From NCBI GenBank assembly GCA_015059405.1, contig SVAL01000003.1, forward strand, positions 62,001 to 126,000: a DNA stretch of 64,000 bases. The letters run 5' to 3'. Below the pieces are notes generated by a model. It was not told where the DNA came from. It saw only the letters and a program-made list of their open reading frames with translations, and made no database searches. This DNA is from Bacillota bacterium (GTDB taxonomy: Bacteria; Bacillota_I; Bacilli_A; RF39; UBA660). Position 1 is the stretch's first letter. Each line of letters begins with the position of its first letter. A program made the position numbers and the translations under genes. Positions 33,122 through 41,393 of the stretch are shown one piece after another.

Positions 33122-33149
33122 AAAAAAAAAGAATGATTCAATCACTCTT
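33121..33149 (-). terminator. Terminator after gerQ
   Basis: On the minus strand AAGAGTGAT pairs with ATCATTCTT (one G-T wobble), followed by a run of ten T. Confidence 0.85.
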
Positions 33150-33532
33150 TATTTTGTATTTGGTCTTCTATCAAAAGTAGCATAATTTAAATAGATACTC
33201 CAAATTAAATAATATTCATTATTTTCTTCATTATATATTAAAATATAGTCATCTCCAGCATCAGTTAAAATACCATAGAAAATTTTATCTCTCCAATCCA
33301 CAGAATCAGGAAAAGATACAAAGAAATATCCAGTCATACCTATATTCTTTTGTAATACTCCTTGTGCATAACTATTAGAAATATTATTAGGATTCATATT
33401 TGTCCAATTACCACTATTAGGAGTATTAGGTGTTAAAGTTGTATTATTTGAAGTATTTAAAAAATCATCATAATTGGGATTGTTTGCCATCATTCCGGGA
33501 AAATTATCATTTCTAAAAAAAGAATTATTCAT
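33149..33532 (-). CDS. gerQ: Spore coat protein GerQ
   Basis: GerQ is an inner-coat protein cross-linked by transglutaminase Tgl and needed for CwlJ localisation during germination. The 127 aa product has an Asn/Pro/Thr-rich N-terminal half (about 1-60) and a conserved C-terminal domain: SYAQGVLQKNIGMTGYFFVS, then KIFYGILTDAGDDYILIY and YYLIWSIYLNYATFD. This lines up with SYVENILRLNRGK, VFTGVIEAAGRDHIII and YLLLMVYLDYITFD of Bacillus GerQ. A sigma-K-like promoter lies upstream. In B. subtilis gerQ also lies near ung, so local synteny is partly kept. Confidence 0.88.
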   Translation of the reverse strand: MNNSFFRNDNFPGMMANNPNYDDFLNTSNNTTLTPNTPNSGNWTNMNPNNISNSYAQGVLQKNIGMTGYFFVSFPDSVDWRDKIFYGILTDAGDDYILIYNEENNEYYLIWSIYLNYATFDRRPNTK

Positions 33533-33550
33533 AATATCATCCTTTCAGTT

Positions 33551-33577
33551 TAGTATATGTAAAGAAAATGAAAAGTG
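33551..33577 (-). promoter_or_regulatory. Possible sigma-K-type promoter of gerQ
   Basis: On the minus strand CATATACTA (33559-33551) fits the sigma-K -10 CATAnnnTA, with CAC (33577-33575) 15 bases upstream as the -35 AC element. This would be mother-cell expression, as expected for a coat gene. Confidence 0.45.
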
Positions 33578-33610
33578 ATATAAAAACATTTAAAAATAGA
33601 ATCTAAATAG

Positions 33611-33619
33611 TGTTATACT
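33611..33619 (+). promoter_or_regulatory. Extended -10 promoter of pta
   Basis: TGT-TATACT at 33611-33619, 21 bases before the pta ATG. Confidence 0.55.
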
Positions 33620-33640
33620 AAAATTGAAAGAGGGAATAAT

Positions 33641-34636
33641 ATGAACTTTATAGAAAGAATAAAAGAAAGAGCAAGAGAAAATAAAAAAACAATAGTTCTT
33701 CCAGAAAGTATGGATAGAAGAGTTCTAGAAGCAGCTCAAACAATTATAAAAGAAGATATAGCTAATATTATACTTATAGGTAGAGAAGAAGAAATTAATA
33801 ATTTATCAAGGGGACTTGATTTAACTAATGTGACAATTATTAATCCATATACATCAGATTTAACTGAAGAATTAGTTAGTTATTTGTATGAATTAAGAAA
33901 AGAAAAAGGTATGACATTAGAAGAAGCAGAAAGACTTTTAAAAGAAGATTATATGTATTATGCATGTATGCTTGTAAAAACAAAAAGAGCAGATGGCGTA
34001 GTATCAGGTGCTTGTCATTCAACTTCAAATACTTTAAGACCAGCTCTTCAAATAATAAAAACAAAACCAGGAGTTAAATTAGTATCTGCATTTTTCTTAA
34101 TGGTTGTACCAAACTGTAATTATGGAGAAAATGGAACATTTATTTTTGCAGATAGTGGGTTAGAACAAAATCCAGATTCTGAAAAACTAGCAGCAATAGC
34201 AGCATCATCTGCCGAAAGTTTTAAATTATTAGTTGAAAAAGAACCAATAGTTGCAATGTTATCTCATTCAACCATGGGAAGCGCAAAACATTCTGATGTA
34301 GATAAAGTAATTGAAGCAACACGTATTGCAAAAGAACAATATCCTGAATATAAAATAGATGGTGAACTACAACTAGATGCTGCAATAGTTCCAGAAATAG
34401 GAAAGTCTAAAGCTCCTAATAGTGAAGTTGCAGGATGTGCTAATGTATTAGTATTCCCTGATTTAGATGCAGGAAATATTGGATATAAATTAGTTCAAAG
34501 ATTAGCTAAAGCTGAAGCTTATGGTCCTGTATGTCAAGGGATTGCTTCTCCAGTAAATGATTTATCAAGAGGATGCTCATCATCAGATATTGTTGGTGTA
34601 GTTGCTATTACCGCAGTTCAAGCTCAAAATAATTAA
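33641..34636 (+). CDS. pta: Phosphate acetyltransferase
   Basis: Pta interconverts acetyl-CoA and acetyl phosphate for acetate fermentation, normally with AckA, which is not in this window. The 331 aa product is the short (class I) form without regulatory domains. It shows TIVLPESMDRRVLEAA near residue 17, a DGVVSGACHSTSNTLRPALQ-type motif near residue 121, FADSGLEQNPDSEKLAAIA near residue 169, MLSHSTMGSAKH near residue 207 and a PVNDLSRGCS end. AGAGGGAA precedes the ATG. Confidence 0.97.
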   Translation: MNFIERIKERARENKKTIVLPESMDRRVLEAAQTIIKEDIANIILIGREEEINNLSRGLDLTNVTIINPYTSDLTEELVSYLYELRKEKGMTLEEAERLLKEDYMYYACMLVKTKRADGVVSGACHSTSNTLRPALQIIKTKPGVKLVSAFFLMVVPNCNYGENGTFIFADSGLEQNPDSEKLAAIAASSAESFKLLVEKEPIVAMLSHSTMGSAKHSDVDKVIEATRIAKEQYPEYKIDGELQLDAAIVPEIGKSKAPNSEVAGCANVLVFPDLDAGNIGYKLVQRLAKAEAYGPVCQGIASPVNDLSRGCSSSDIVGVVAITAVQAQNN

Positions 34637-34640
34637 AATA

Positions 34641-34671
34641 AAAAAGGTATAAGTAAAACTTATATCTTTTT
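34641..34671. terminator. Bidirectional terminator between pta and lysR-type gene
   Basis: AAAAAGGTATAAG (34641-34653) pairs with CTTATATCTTTTT (34659-34671), with one wobble and A/T runs on both sides. It overlaps the 3' end of the LysR gene. Confidence 0.85.
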
Positions 34672-35550
34672 ATTTAAAATAATATCAATAAAACTTCTAG
34701 CAGCAAAACTAGGTATTGTATTAGAAAGAGTTGCAATTCCAATATGACGAGGCGGTACTTTGATATTAGTATTAAGTTCAAATAATTCCCCATTTATTAA
34801 CTCTTTTTCAGCAAATTCACGAGTGATATAACCAATACCTAATCCCATTTTTGTCATATCTTTAACTAAATTAAAACTAACAACATCATACTTAGGATTA
34901 ATTTCTATATTATTATCAGTTAACCAATTATCTAAATATTTTCTAGTATTAGAAGGAGATTTTTGAAATATAAAATCTTCTTTTATATTATTAAGATCTA
35001 TTTTGTCTAAAGCTAAACTTTTTTTCTTTTTACCAACCATAAAAGTATCATGTACTTCTAAGAAAGGAACAACCTCTATATCTTTAAAATCTTTAGTAGG
35101 AAGATTAAGTATAAGTAAATCAACACTACCTTCTCTAAGTAATTTTATCAAATCCATAGTCAAATCATTTGTAATAGAAATATTAACATTAGGATATTTT
35201 TCTCTAAAGATATCTAAATATTTAAGAAGTACATGTTGTGTTACTGTAGTAGATGCTCCAATTTTTAAGGTACCACTTTCAATATTCATAAGTTCACGAA
35301 ATTTATTTTCCCCATTTTGAATGTAATTTAATCCTGATTCAACAAATTGAAATAATACTTTTGCTTCTTCGGTTAAAGTAACTCCTTTTTTAGCTCTAAT
35401 AAATAAAGTTGCTCCAATCTGATTTTCTAAAGAATGTATTGCTTGAGTAACAGCTGGTTGTGATATGTATAGTTCTTCTGCAGCTTTTGTAATATTACCT
35501 TTCTTCGCAACTACATAAAAAATTTTATAAAGATTTAAATCTATATTCAT
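34660..35550 (-). CDS. LysR-family transcriptional regulator
   Basis: The 296 aa product has the N-terminal winged HTH (LYKIFYVVAKKGNITKAAEE and LYISQPAVTQAIHSLE, residues 7-43) and the effector domain with TLKIGASTTVTQHVLLKYL near residue 94. Family length is normal. AAGGAGG precedes the ATG. It is divergent from the nitrilase-family gene at 35637, and the 86-base gap contains a 28 bp inverted repeat, so it probably regulates that gene, itself, or both. The inducer is unknown. Confidence 0.92.
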   Translation of the reverse strand: MNIDLNLYKIFYVVAKKGNITKAAEELYISQPAVTQAIHSLENQIGATLFIRAKKGVTLTEEAKVLFQFVESGLNYIQNGENKFRELMNIESGTLKIGASTTVTQHVLLKYLDIFREKYPNVNISITNDLTMDLIKLLREGSVDLLILNLPTKDFKDIEVVPFLEVHDTFMVGKKKKSLALDKIDLNNIKEDFIFQKSPSNTRKYLDNWLTDNNIEINPKYDVVSFNLVKDMTKMGLGIGYITREFAEKELINGELFELNTNIKVPPRHIGIATLSNTIPSFAARSFIDIILNKKI

Positions 35551-35560
35551 AAGTCCTCCT

Positions 35561-35602
35561 TATCACAAATATAAGTAATATATATTTAACTTATATCACA
35601 AA
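35561..35602. promoter_or_regulatory. Candidate LysR operator
   Basis: ATATAAGT (35569-35576) and ACTTATAT (35589-35596) form an inverted repeat with a 12 bp AT spacer. TATCACAAA occurs as direct repeats flanking it (35561-35569 and 35594-35602). It lies between the two divergent genes and overlaps the -35 of the plus-strand promoter. Confidence 0.6.
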
Positions 35603-35614
35603 CTATATTAAAAT
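35586..35614 (+). promoter_or_regulatory. Promoter of the nitrilase-family gene
   Basis: TTAACT (35586-35591) and TAAAAT (35609-35614) with 17 bp spacing. The -35 lies in the candidate LysR operator. Confidence 0.6.
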
Positions 35615-35636
35615 ACAATTAGAAAGAGGAGATAAT

Positions 35637-36473
35637 ATGAGAAATAAATACTTAAAAATATTAGGAATCCAATTAAAAGTAGATTTAGATTGTGATGAAT
35701 TAAATGAATATTTGATAGAAAATGATATTTTGTATAAGCAAATGTCTAAAGTAAAAGAATTAATATCTAAAAAAAATCCTGATATTATTGCTTTACCAGA
35801 GATGTGTTATATAAAAGAATTAGAAGATTATTATTTAAAAGTATCTAAAAATAAATTAATAATTGCTGGATCTATATATCAAAATGGTATTAATCATACA
35901 GTTGTATTTAATAACAAAAATAAATATTTAATAAGAAAATATAATGCTAGTGGTGCTGAACCAATGATTAGATATCAAGAAAATATAAGTACCGAAGATT
36001 TTATTAAATATCATTTAAATGAACATATCTTTGAAATTAAAAATAAAAAGATATTAATCTTAAATTGTATGGAATATTATTCTCATGCATATACAATTGC
36101 TAGAAAATTTAATGATATTTTTGCTATTATTTGTATTTGTTCAAATAATAATCAAAAAGTATTTATAGAAGAGACAAAAGCTCTACATAATCATACAGAA
36201 AATGTATATTCATTTGTGATAAATTGCATTTCTAATTATCAAAAAGAAGAATATGCAAAAGGTAACACTTATATATATGGACCAATCCAATATCATGAAC
36301 AAGATTGGTTAAGAAAAGAAGGTTATGATATAGATAATCATGCTTGTTCAATTTTAAAATTATCAAATAACCCAGAATACTTTTATGGAGAATTTACTAA
36401 TAATTTTTCTAGGTTTGGAAGAAGTGATTATTATTTAAACAATCCAAAAAATATAGAAATAGGGAATTTATAG
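35637..36473 (+). CDS. Carbon-nitrogen hydrolase (nitrilase superfamily) protein
   Basis: The 278 aa product has the Glu-Lys-Cys triad expected of nitrilase-fold amidases: Glu55 in IALPEMCY, Lys101 in LIRKYNASGAEP and Cys144 in ILILNCMEYYSH. These enzymes hydrolyse amides or nitriles. The substrate cannot be told from sequence. The C-terminal third (after residue 200) is divergent. AGAGGAGAT precedes the ATG. It is followed 12 bases later by coaB and is divergent from a LysR gene. Linkage with coaB raises the idea of a pantothenate- or pantetheine-related amidase (vanin-like), which is inference only. Confidence 0.75.
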   Translation: MRNKYLKILGIQLKVDLDCDELNEYLIENDILYKQMSKVKELISKKNPDIIALPEMCYIKELEDYYLKVSKNKLIIAGSIYQNGINHTVVFNNKNKYLIRKYNASGAEPMIRYQENISTEDFIKYHLNEHIFEIKNKKILILNCMEYYSHAYTIARKFNDIFAIICICSNNNQKVFIEETKALHNHTENVYSFVINCISNYQKEEYAKGNTYIYGPIQYHEQDWLRKEGYDIDNHACSILKLSNNPEYFYGEFTNNFSRFGRSDYYLNNPKNIEIGNL

Positions 36474-36485
36474 GAGGAATTAATT

Positions 36486-37256
36486 ATGAAAAAAAATATT
36501 ATTATTACATCAGGACCAACTAATGAAAGACTAGATGCTGTTATGAAAATTACTAATATGTCAACAGGTGCATTAGGAGCAATAGTAGCAGATGAATTTC
36601 TAAAAGAAGGAGATAAAGAAATAAATAAACTATATTATTTATCACCAAAATTAGCTAGAAAGCCAAGAGTGGAAAGTGAAAAATTAGAACTAATAACTAT
36701 TGAATCTGCAGAAGACTTATTAAGAGAATTAAAAAAATTATTATTAGAAAAAAAGATTGATGCTGTTGTTCATTCGGCAGCTGTTGGAGACTATATAGGT
36801 GAATATGCAATTACTGCTAGAATGTTAGCAAGTGAAATAACTGATAAAACTTATAGTAGTAAATTATCAAAAGAGGAATTAGAAAATTATATTTTATCTA
36901 TTATTAGAAATCCAGAAAATGTAGTAAGTGATGAACATAAAATATCTTCATATGAAAAAGACTTAATGTTCAAATTAAGTCTTACTCCAAAAGTAATTGG
37001 AGAAATTAAAAAAACGTCTCCAGAAACAAAATTGTTTGGTTTTAAATTACTAGATGGAGTACCACATGAAGAACTAATAGAAGTAGCAACTCGTTTAAGA
37101 GAAAAAAACAAAGCAGATTATATTATTGCAAATGATTTATCTACAATAGGTAATGGTAAACATCCAGCATACTTTGTAGGAGAAGAAGGCGTTGAATATA
37201 CTTGTGAAACAAAACAAGATATAGCAAAGACATTACGAAAAGTGATTTTTAAGTAG
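36486..37256 (+). CDS. coaB: Phosphopantothenate-cysteine ligase, stand-alone CoaB
   Basis: CoaB joins phosphopantothenate and cysteine in CoA synthesis. The 256 aa product is a stand-alone CoaB, as in streptococci, not the usual CoaBC fusion. It has IIITSGPTNERLD near residue 5, NMSTGALGAIVADEF near residue 24, HSAAVGDY near residue 97, FGFKLLDG near residue 184 and the NDLSTIGNGKHPAYFV motif near residue 220. AGGAGGAAT precedes the ATG. Its last 8 bases overlap the 3' end of the opposing PBP gene. A terminator for it lies inside that gene. Confidence 0.92.
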   Translation: MKKNIIITSGPTNERLDAVMKITNMSTGALGAIVADEFLKEGDKEINKLYYLSPKLARKPRVESEKLELITIESAEDLLRELKKLLLEKKIDAVVHSAAVGDYIGEYAITARMLASEITDKTYSSKLSKEELENYILSIIRNPENVVSDEHKISSYEKDLMFKLSLTPKVIGEIKKTSPETKLFGFKLLDGVPHEELIEVATRLREKNKADYIIANDLSTIGNGKHPAYFVGEEGVEYTCETKQDIAKTLRKVIFK

Positions 37257-39207
37257 AAGTAGATGGGTATAATTCATCAAAAACTATTTCATCACCTGTG
37301 GGTTCTGTACCTTTTAAATAGTACAGAATCCTTTTTTGTGTACTATTATTTTTTACAGGTTTACCACTAATTGGATTAACTAAAACACCAACTACATTTG
37401 AGGGTTTCTTATACCAATTTTCTTTATAGTCCTTCAAATAATTTTCCATAGTATATGCCCAGGCATTTTTAGACTGTACAGAAACTCTACTTTCTATATT
37501 TAGACCCTCATCATATCCAATCCAAATTGAAGTAATTAAATCGGGATTATATCCAATTGTCCAACTATCAGTTGCAGTAGTACCAGATTTAACAGCATAT
37601 TTCTTAGATATTTTTGAAGAAATAGTAAGTAAAGTAGGTTGATTGTAATCAATAAAAGCAGGATCATAAGTTGTAGTAAGTAAATCATTTAAAATATAGA
37701 CTAAACTTTGATTTAAAATAAGTTCTTTTTCTTCTTTATATTCATATAAAACATTTCCTTCACTATCTTCAACTTTAGTAATTAAATGTGGTTTTATTTT
37801 ATAACCTAAATTAGCAAAAGTAGCATAAGCAGCTGTCATTTCTATAATATTAATTTCATAAGTACCTAATGGAAGAGAAGGAACTGGTTCTAATTTAGTA
37901 CTAATTCCTAATCTATTAGACATGTTTACCAGGTTTTCTTCTCCTAAAAACATATGCGTTTTAACTGCATAAATATTATCTGAATAAGCTATTGCAGCAG
38001 CAAGAGAAATAGCCTCATTCCCATAAATATTACCTGCATTTCTAGGGGAATATGTTTCTCCATTTGAAAATACAAAAGTAGTCTCTTCACTAGTAAAGGC
38101 AGTACTAGCATTAAATCCATTTTCTAAAGCACTATAGTATAAAAACGGTTTCATAGTTGAACCAACTTGTCTAAAAGATTTAGTAGCTCGATTATATTGA
38201 GATTCATCATAATTTAAACCACCAACCAAAGCAATAATTTTACCATTATTAGGATTCATCATAATTCCAGCAGTTTGTAATTTTTTATCTTTAATAGAAC
38301 TATTAATGCTGTTTTCTAAAACTCGTTGTGCATTAATATCTAAATTAGTATATATTTTTAAACCACCAGTCTCTAAAAAAGAAGTAGGAATGTTTGTGAG
38401 TGTTTGTAATTCCTCAACAACAGCATCTTTATAATACATAAGAGTACTTAAGTTAGTTTTTTCTTTTTTTCCAACAATCTTTAAGTCTTCAGTTATTGCT
38501 AAGTTGTATTCTTCTTTAGAAATAACTTTATTTTTATACATCATATTTAAAACTAGTGCTTGTCTTTTTTTAGCATTTTCGTAATTAGTAATTGGTGAAT
38601 AAAGAGATGGTGCTTTAGGAATAGCTACTAACATTGCAGCTTCACTAATACTAACATCACTAGCACTTTTACCAAAGTAAAATTTAGATGCACTTTCTAT
38701 CCCATACATTCCGTGTCCATAATATATAGTATTTAAATATCCCTCTAAAATTTCATCTTTAGAATAATGAGTTTCCATATTTAAAGTAAGCCACATCTCA
38801 CTCCATTTTCTAGACCAAGTCTTATCAAAATCCAAAAATAAGTTTTTAGCATATTGTTGTGTAATAGTAGAAGCACCTTGAACTGTATGACCAACTCTTA
38901 AATTAGTATATAAAGCTTTAATTATTCTTAAAAAGTCAAAACCAAAATGTTTATAAAAGTTTTTATCCTCAGTCGAAATAGTAGCGTTAATTACATTATC
39001 TGAAATATTTTCCAAAGTAACCCATTCACTATCATTATTACCTTCAAAAAAGACAGTATCATTACTATCATAAAAAATAATATTATTAGCTTTTTCTATT
39101 TCAAGTCTAGGAGATAATTTGGAATATCCATAAATAGATAATGTTCCAATTAGTAAAAACACAAATAAAAATATAAAAATCTTAATAATTTTTCTAATAA
39201 TCTTCAT
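37249..39207 (-). CDS. Class A penicillin-binding protein (bifunctional transglycosylase/transpeptidase)
   Basis: This enzyme polymerises and cross-links peptidoglycan. The 652 aa product has a membrane anchor (about residues 8-28), a GT51 glycosyltransferase domain with STEDKNFYKHFGFDFLRI near residue 76 and GASTITQQYAKNLFLD near residue 110, and a transpeptidase domain. The latter has the active Ser in GSTMKPF near residue 351, YSDN near 410 and KSGTTATDSW near 549. Domain order and length are those of PBP1A/PBP2c-type proteins. GGTGAT precedes the ATG. It overlaps coaB tail to tail by 8 bases. Confidence 0.95.
   Translation of the reverse strand: MKIIRKIIKIFIFLFVFLLIGTLSIYGYSKLSPRLEIEKANNIIFYDSNDTVFFEGNNDSEWVTLENISDNVINATISTEDKNFYKHFGFDFLRIIKALYTNLRVGHTVQGASTITQQYAKNLFLDFDKTWSRKWSEMWLTLNMETHYSKDEILEGYLNTIYYGHGMYGIESASKFYFGKSASDVSISEAAMLVAIPKAPSLYSPITNYENAKKRQALVLNMMYKNKVISKEEYNLAITEDLKIVGKKEKTNLSTLMYYKDAVVEELQTLTNIPTSFLETGGLKIYTNLDINAQRVLENSINSSIKDKKLQTAGIMMNPNNGKIIALVGGLNYDESQYNRATKSFRQVGSTMKPFLYYSALENGFNASTAFTSEETTFVFSNGETYSPRNAGNIYGNEAISLAAAIAYSDNIYAVKTHMFLGEENLVNMSNRLGISTKLEPVPSLPLGTYEINIIEMTAAYATFANLGYKIKPHLITKVEDSEGNVLYEYKEEKELILNQSLVYILNDLLTTTYDPAFIDYNQPTLLTISSKISKKYAVKSGTTATDSWTIGYNPDLITSIWIGYDEGLNIESRVSVQSKNAWAYTMENYLKDYKENWYKKPSNVVGVLVNPISGKPVKNNSTQKRILYYLKGTEPTGDEIVFDELYPSTST
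37301..37337 (+). terminator. coaB terminator embedded in the opposing PBP coding region
   Basis: On the plus strand GGTTCTGTAC (37301-37310) pairs with GTACAGAATCC (37321-37331; one bulged T), followed by TTTTTT. It lies 45 bases past the coaB stop, within the C-terminal codons of the minus-strand PBP gene. Confidence 0.75.
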
Positions 39208-39273
39208 AAAATCACCATTCCAGTTTTATTATGGTAGAAAAAACCAAAAATATGTGAAAAAAATTAACATATA

Positions 39274-39282
39274 TGTTATAAT
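39274..39282 (+). promoter_or_regulatory. Extended -10 promoter of ywiB-argS
   Basis: TGT-TATAAT at 39274-39282. The transcript would start near 39289, leaving a very short leader. Confidence 0.6.
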
Positions 39283-39308
39283 TTGAGGTGTAAATTGTGG
39301 TGATGTTT

Positions 39309-39656
39309 ATGTATAAAATAAAAGCTATTATTACAACAAACAATGAAACTATCCAAGAAAATACTATTGGATCTTTTATTAATGGAATAATTAGTTATAA
39401 AGAAAGTGATGATACATGTGTATATCTAGACATCACAAAAAATGAATTAATAAGAGAAAATGATAACTTATTCATGAAATATGGTTTTATAGAAAATCGG
39501 CGATCAAAAGGTAACTTACATATAAAAGACTTAAATAAAGAAGTAGAATTAGAAATAGAAACAAAAAAAATCATAAATCAAGAAAACACATATTATGTTG
39601 AATATAAAATAGATGAAAATGAATTTATATATAAATTGACATATGAGGAGGAATAA
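39309..39656 (+). CDS. ywiB: DUF1934 / YwiB-like small beta-barrel protein
   Basis: The 115 aa product resembles the YwiB family (DUF1934), calycin-like beta proteins found immediately before argS in Bacillus. It has alternating strands (KIKAIITTN, GIISYKES, CVYLDITKN, LHIKDLNKEVELEI) and ends TYEEE. The start is uncertain. ATG 39309 has GTGGTGA 5 bases upstream and fits the predicted transcript start. GTG 39297 would have a better Shine-Dalgarno (GAGGTG at 39285) but that site lies at or before the predicted transcription start. It lies 1 base before argS, which strengthens the call. Confidence 0.75.
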   Translation: MYKIKAIITTNNETIQENTIGSFINGIISYKESDDTCVYLDITKNELIRENDNLFMKYGFIENRRSKGNLHIKDLNKEVELEIETKKIINQENTYYVEYKIDENEFIYKLTYEEE

Positions 39657-39657
39657 A

Positions 39658-41391
39658 ATGAGTTATTTAAAAACAATTGAACAAGATATTATAAAAGCAA
39701 TAAATAATATAGGATATGAAGTAGATAAAATAGATTTAACAGTATCTAATAGACCCGATTTAGGAGATTATCAAATAAATGATGCGATGAAACTTGCAAA
39801 AGCATATCATAAAAATCCAAGAGAAATAGCTGAAAGTATTAAAACAGAATTAGAAAAAGATTATAGATTTGAAAATATTAATATAGCAGGACCAGGTTTT
39901 ATTAATCTATCAATTTCTAATAAAGCCCTAATAGAATTTTTAAATGAGTTAAATGAAGATGTTAAAAAGAACTTAGATTCAAAAGGAAAGAAAAAAGTTC
40001 TTATTGACTATGGTGGTGCAAATATTGCTAAAACACTACATGTTGGTCACTTAAGAAGTGCTAATATCGGTGAAGCTTTAAAAAGACTTGCAAAAGCATT
40101 AGATAATGAAGTAATAGCCGACGTTCACTTTGGTGACATTGGAAGACAATCAGGAATGGTTATTTCTGAAATTAAAAGACTTCATCCAGAACTTCCATAT
40201 TTCCAAGAAGGATATAATGGTGAAGAAGTAGACTTTACTATAACAGCAGAAGAACTAGGAGAAATATATCCAAGAGCATCAACTGCTGCTAAAGAAAACG
40301 AAGAAAGAATGGAAGAAGTAAGACAAATTACCGCAGAACTTGAAGAAGGACATAAAGGGTATATGGCTCTTTGGACAAAAGTTAAGAATGTATCAATGGA
40401 AGATATAAAACAAATTTATATTAAATTAAATACAGATTTTGATTTGTGGGAAGGTGAATTAGATTGTTATCCACATATTCCTGCAACAATGGAATTACTA
40501 AAAGATTATTTATATGAAAGTGAAGGCGCACTTGTTATTGATGTTGCTGAAGAAACAGATAATAGTCCTATGCCACCACTAGTAGTTATCAAAAGTAATG
40601 GTGCAACTTTATATGCAACACGTGAACTAGCAACAATCTATTCAAGAATCAAGAGATTTGAATTAGATGAAATGTGGTATGTAACTGATTTTAGACAAGG
40701 TCTATATTTTGAACAAGTATTTAGAGCAAGTAAAAAATCTGGATTAGTAAAACCAGAACTTGAATTTAAACACTTAGGATTTGGAACTATGAACGGACCA
40801 GATGGAAAACCATTTAAAACAAGAGATGGTGGAGTTATGGATCTAAAATCATTAATAGATTTAATATTAGTTGAAACAACAGCAAGATTAAATCCAAATA
40901 TTACAGATGAAAAAGAAAGAAAAGAAATTGCAGAAACAATCGCAATAGCTGCATTAAAATATGCTGATTTCTTACCTTTTAGAACAACAGATTATATTTT
41001 TGAACCATCAAAATTCTCTGATTTAGAAGGTAAAACTGGACCATATTTACTATATTCCACTATTAGAATGAAATCATTATTAAATAAGGCAGAAACTAAA
41101 GAATTTGATGTTAAGGTATTAGAAAATAAAACAGATAGAGAAATTGCTATAACACTATTAAACTTGCCTGAAGTAATAGATAAAGCATATGAAGTTAAAT
41201 CATTAAATGATATTGCTGATTTCCTATATAAATTAACAAGTGTATATAATAAGTTCTATGCTGAAAATAGAATTCTTACAGAAGAAGATCAAGATAAAAA
41301 AGAATCTTGGTTAACACTAACAAAAATTGTTAAACAAACAAATGAAATGCTTTTAGATATTTTAGGTATTGAAGTACCAGAAAGAATGTAA
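39658..41391 (+). CDS. argS: Arginyl-tRNA synthetase
   Basis: ArgRS charges tRNA-Arg. The start is ATG 39658 after GAGGAGGAA, giving 577 aa. It has the N-terminal Add-1 domain (about 1-100), the class I motif GGANIAKTLHVGHLRSANIG (HVGH for HIGH, near residue 120), YATRELATIYSR near residue 319, and no canonical KMSKS. A GFGTMNGPDGKPFKTRDGG-type loop near residue 375 stands in its place, as in many bacterial ArgRS. The C-terminal DALR anticodon domain is present. It is co-transcribed with ywiB. Confidence 0.96.
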   Translation: MSYLKTIEQDIIKAINNIGYEVDKIDLTVSNRPDLGDYQINDAMKLAKAYHKNPREIAESIKTELEKDYRFENINIAGPGFINLSISNKALIEFLNELNEDVKKNLDSKGKKKVLIDYGGANIAKTLHVGHLRSANIGEALKRLAKALDNEVIADVHFGDIGRQSGMVISEIKRLHPELPYFQEGYNGEEVDFTITAEELGEIYPRASTAAKENEERMEEVRQITAELEEGHKGYMALWTKVKNVSMEDIKQIYIKLNTDFDLWEGELDCYPHIPATMELLKDYLYESEGALVIDVAEETDNSPMPPLVVIKSNGATLYATRELATIYSRIKRFELDEMWYVTDFRQGLYFEQVFRASKKSGLVKPELEFKHLGFGTMNGPDGKPFKTRDGGVMDLKSLIDLILVETTARLNPNITDEKERKEIAETIAIAALKYADFLPFRTTDYIFEPSKFSDLEGKTGPYLLYSTIRMKSLLNKAETKEFDVKVLENKTDREIAITLLNLPEVIDKAYEVKSLNDIADFLYKLTSVYNKFYAENRILTEEDQDKKESWLTLTKIVKQTNEMLLDILGIEVPERM

Positions 41392-41393
41392 TT

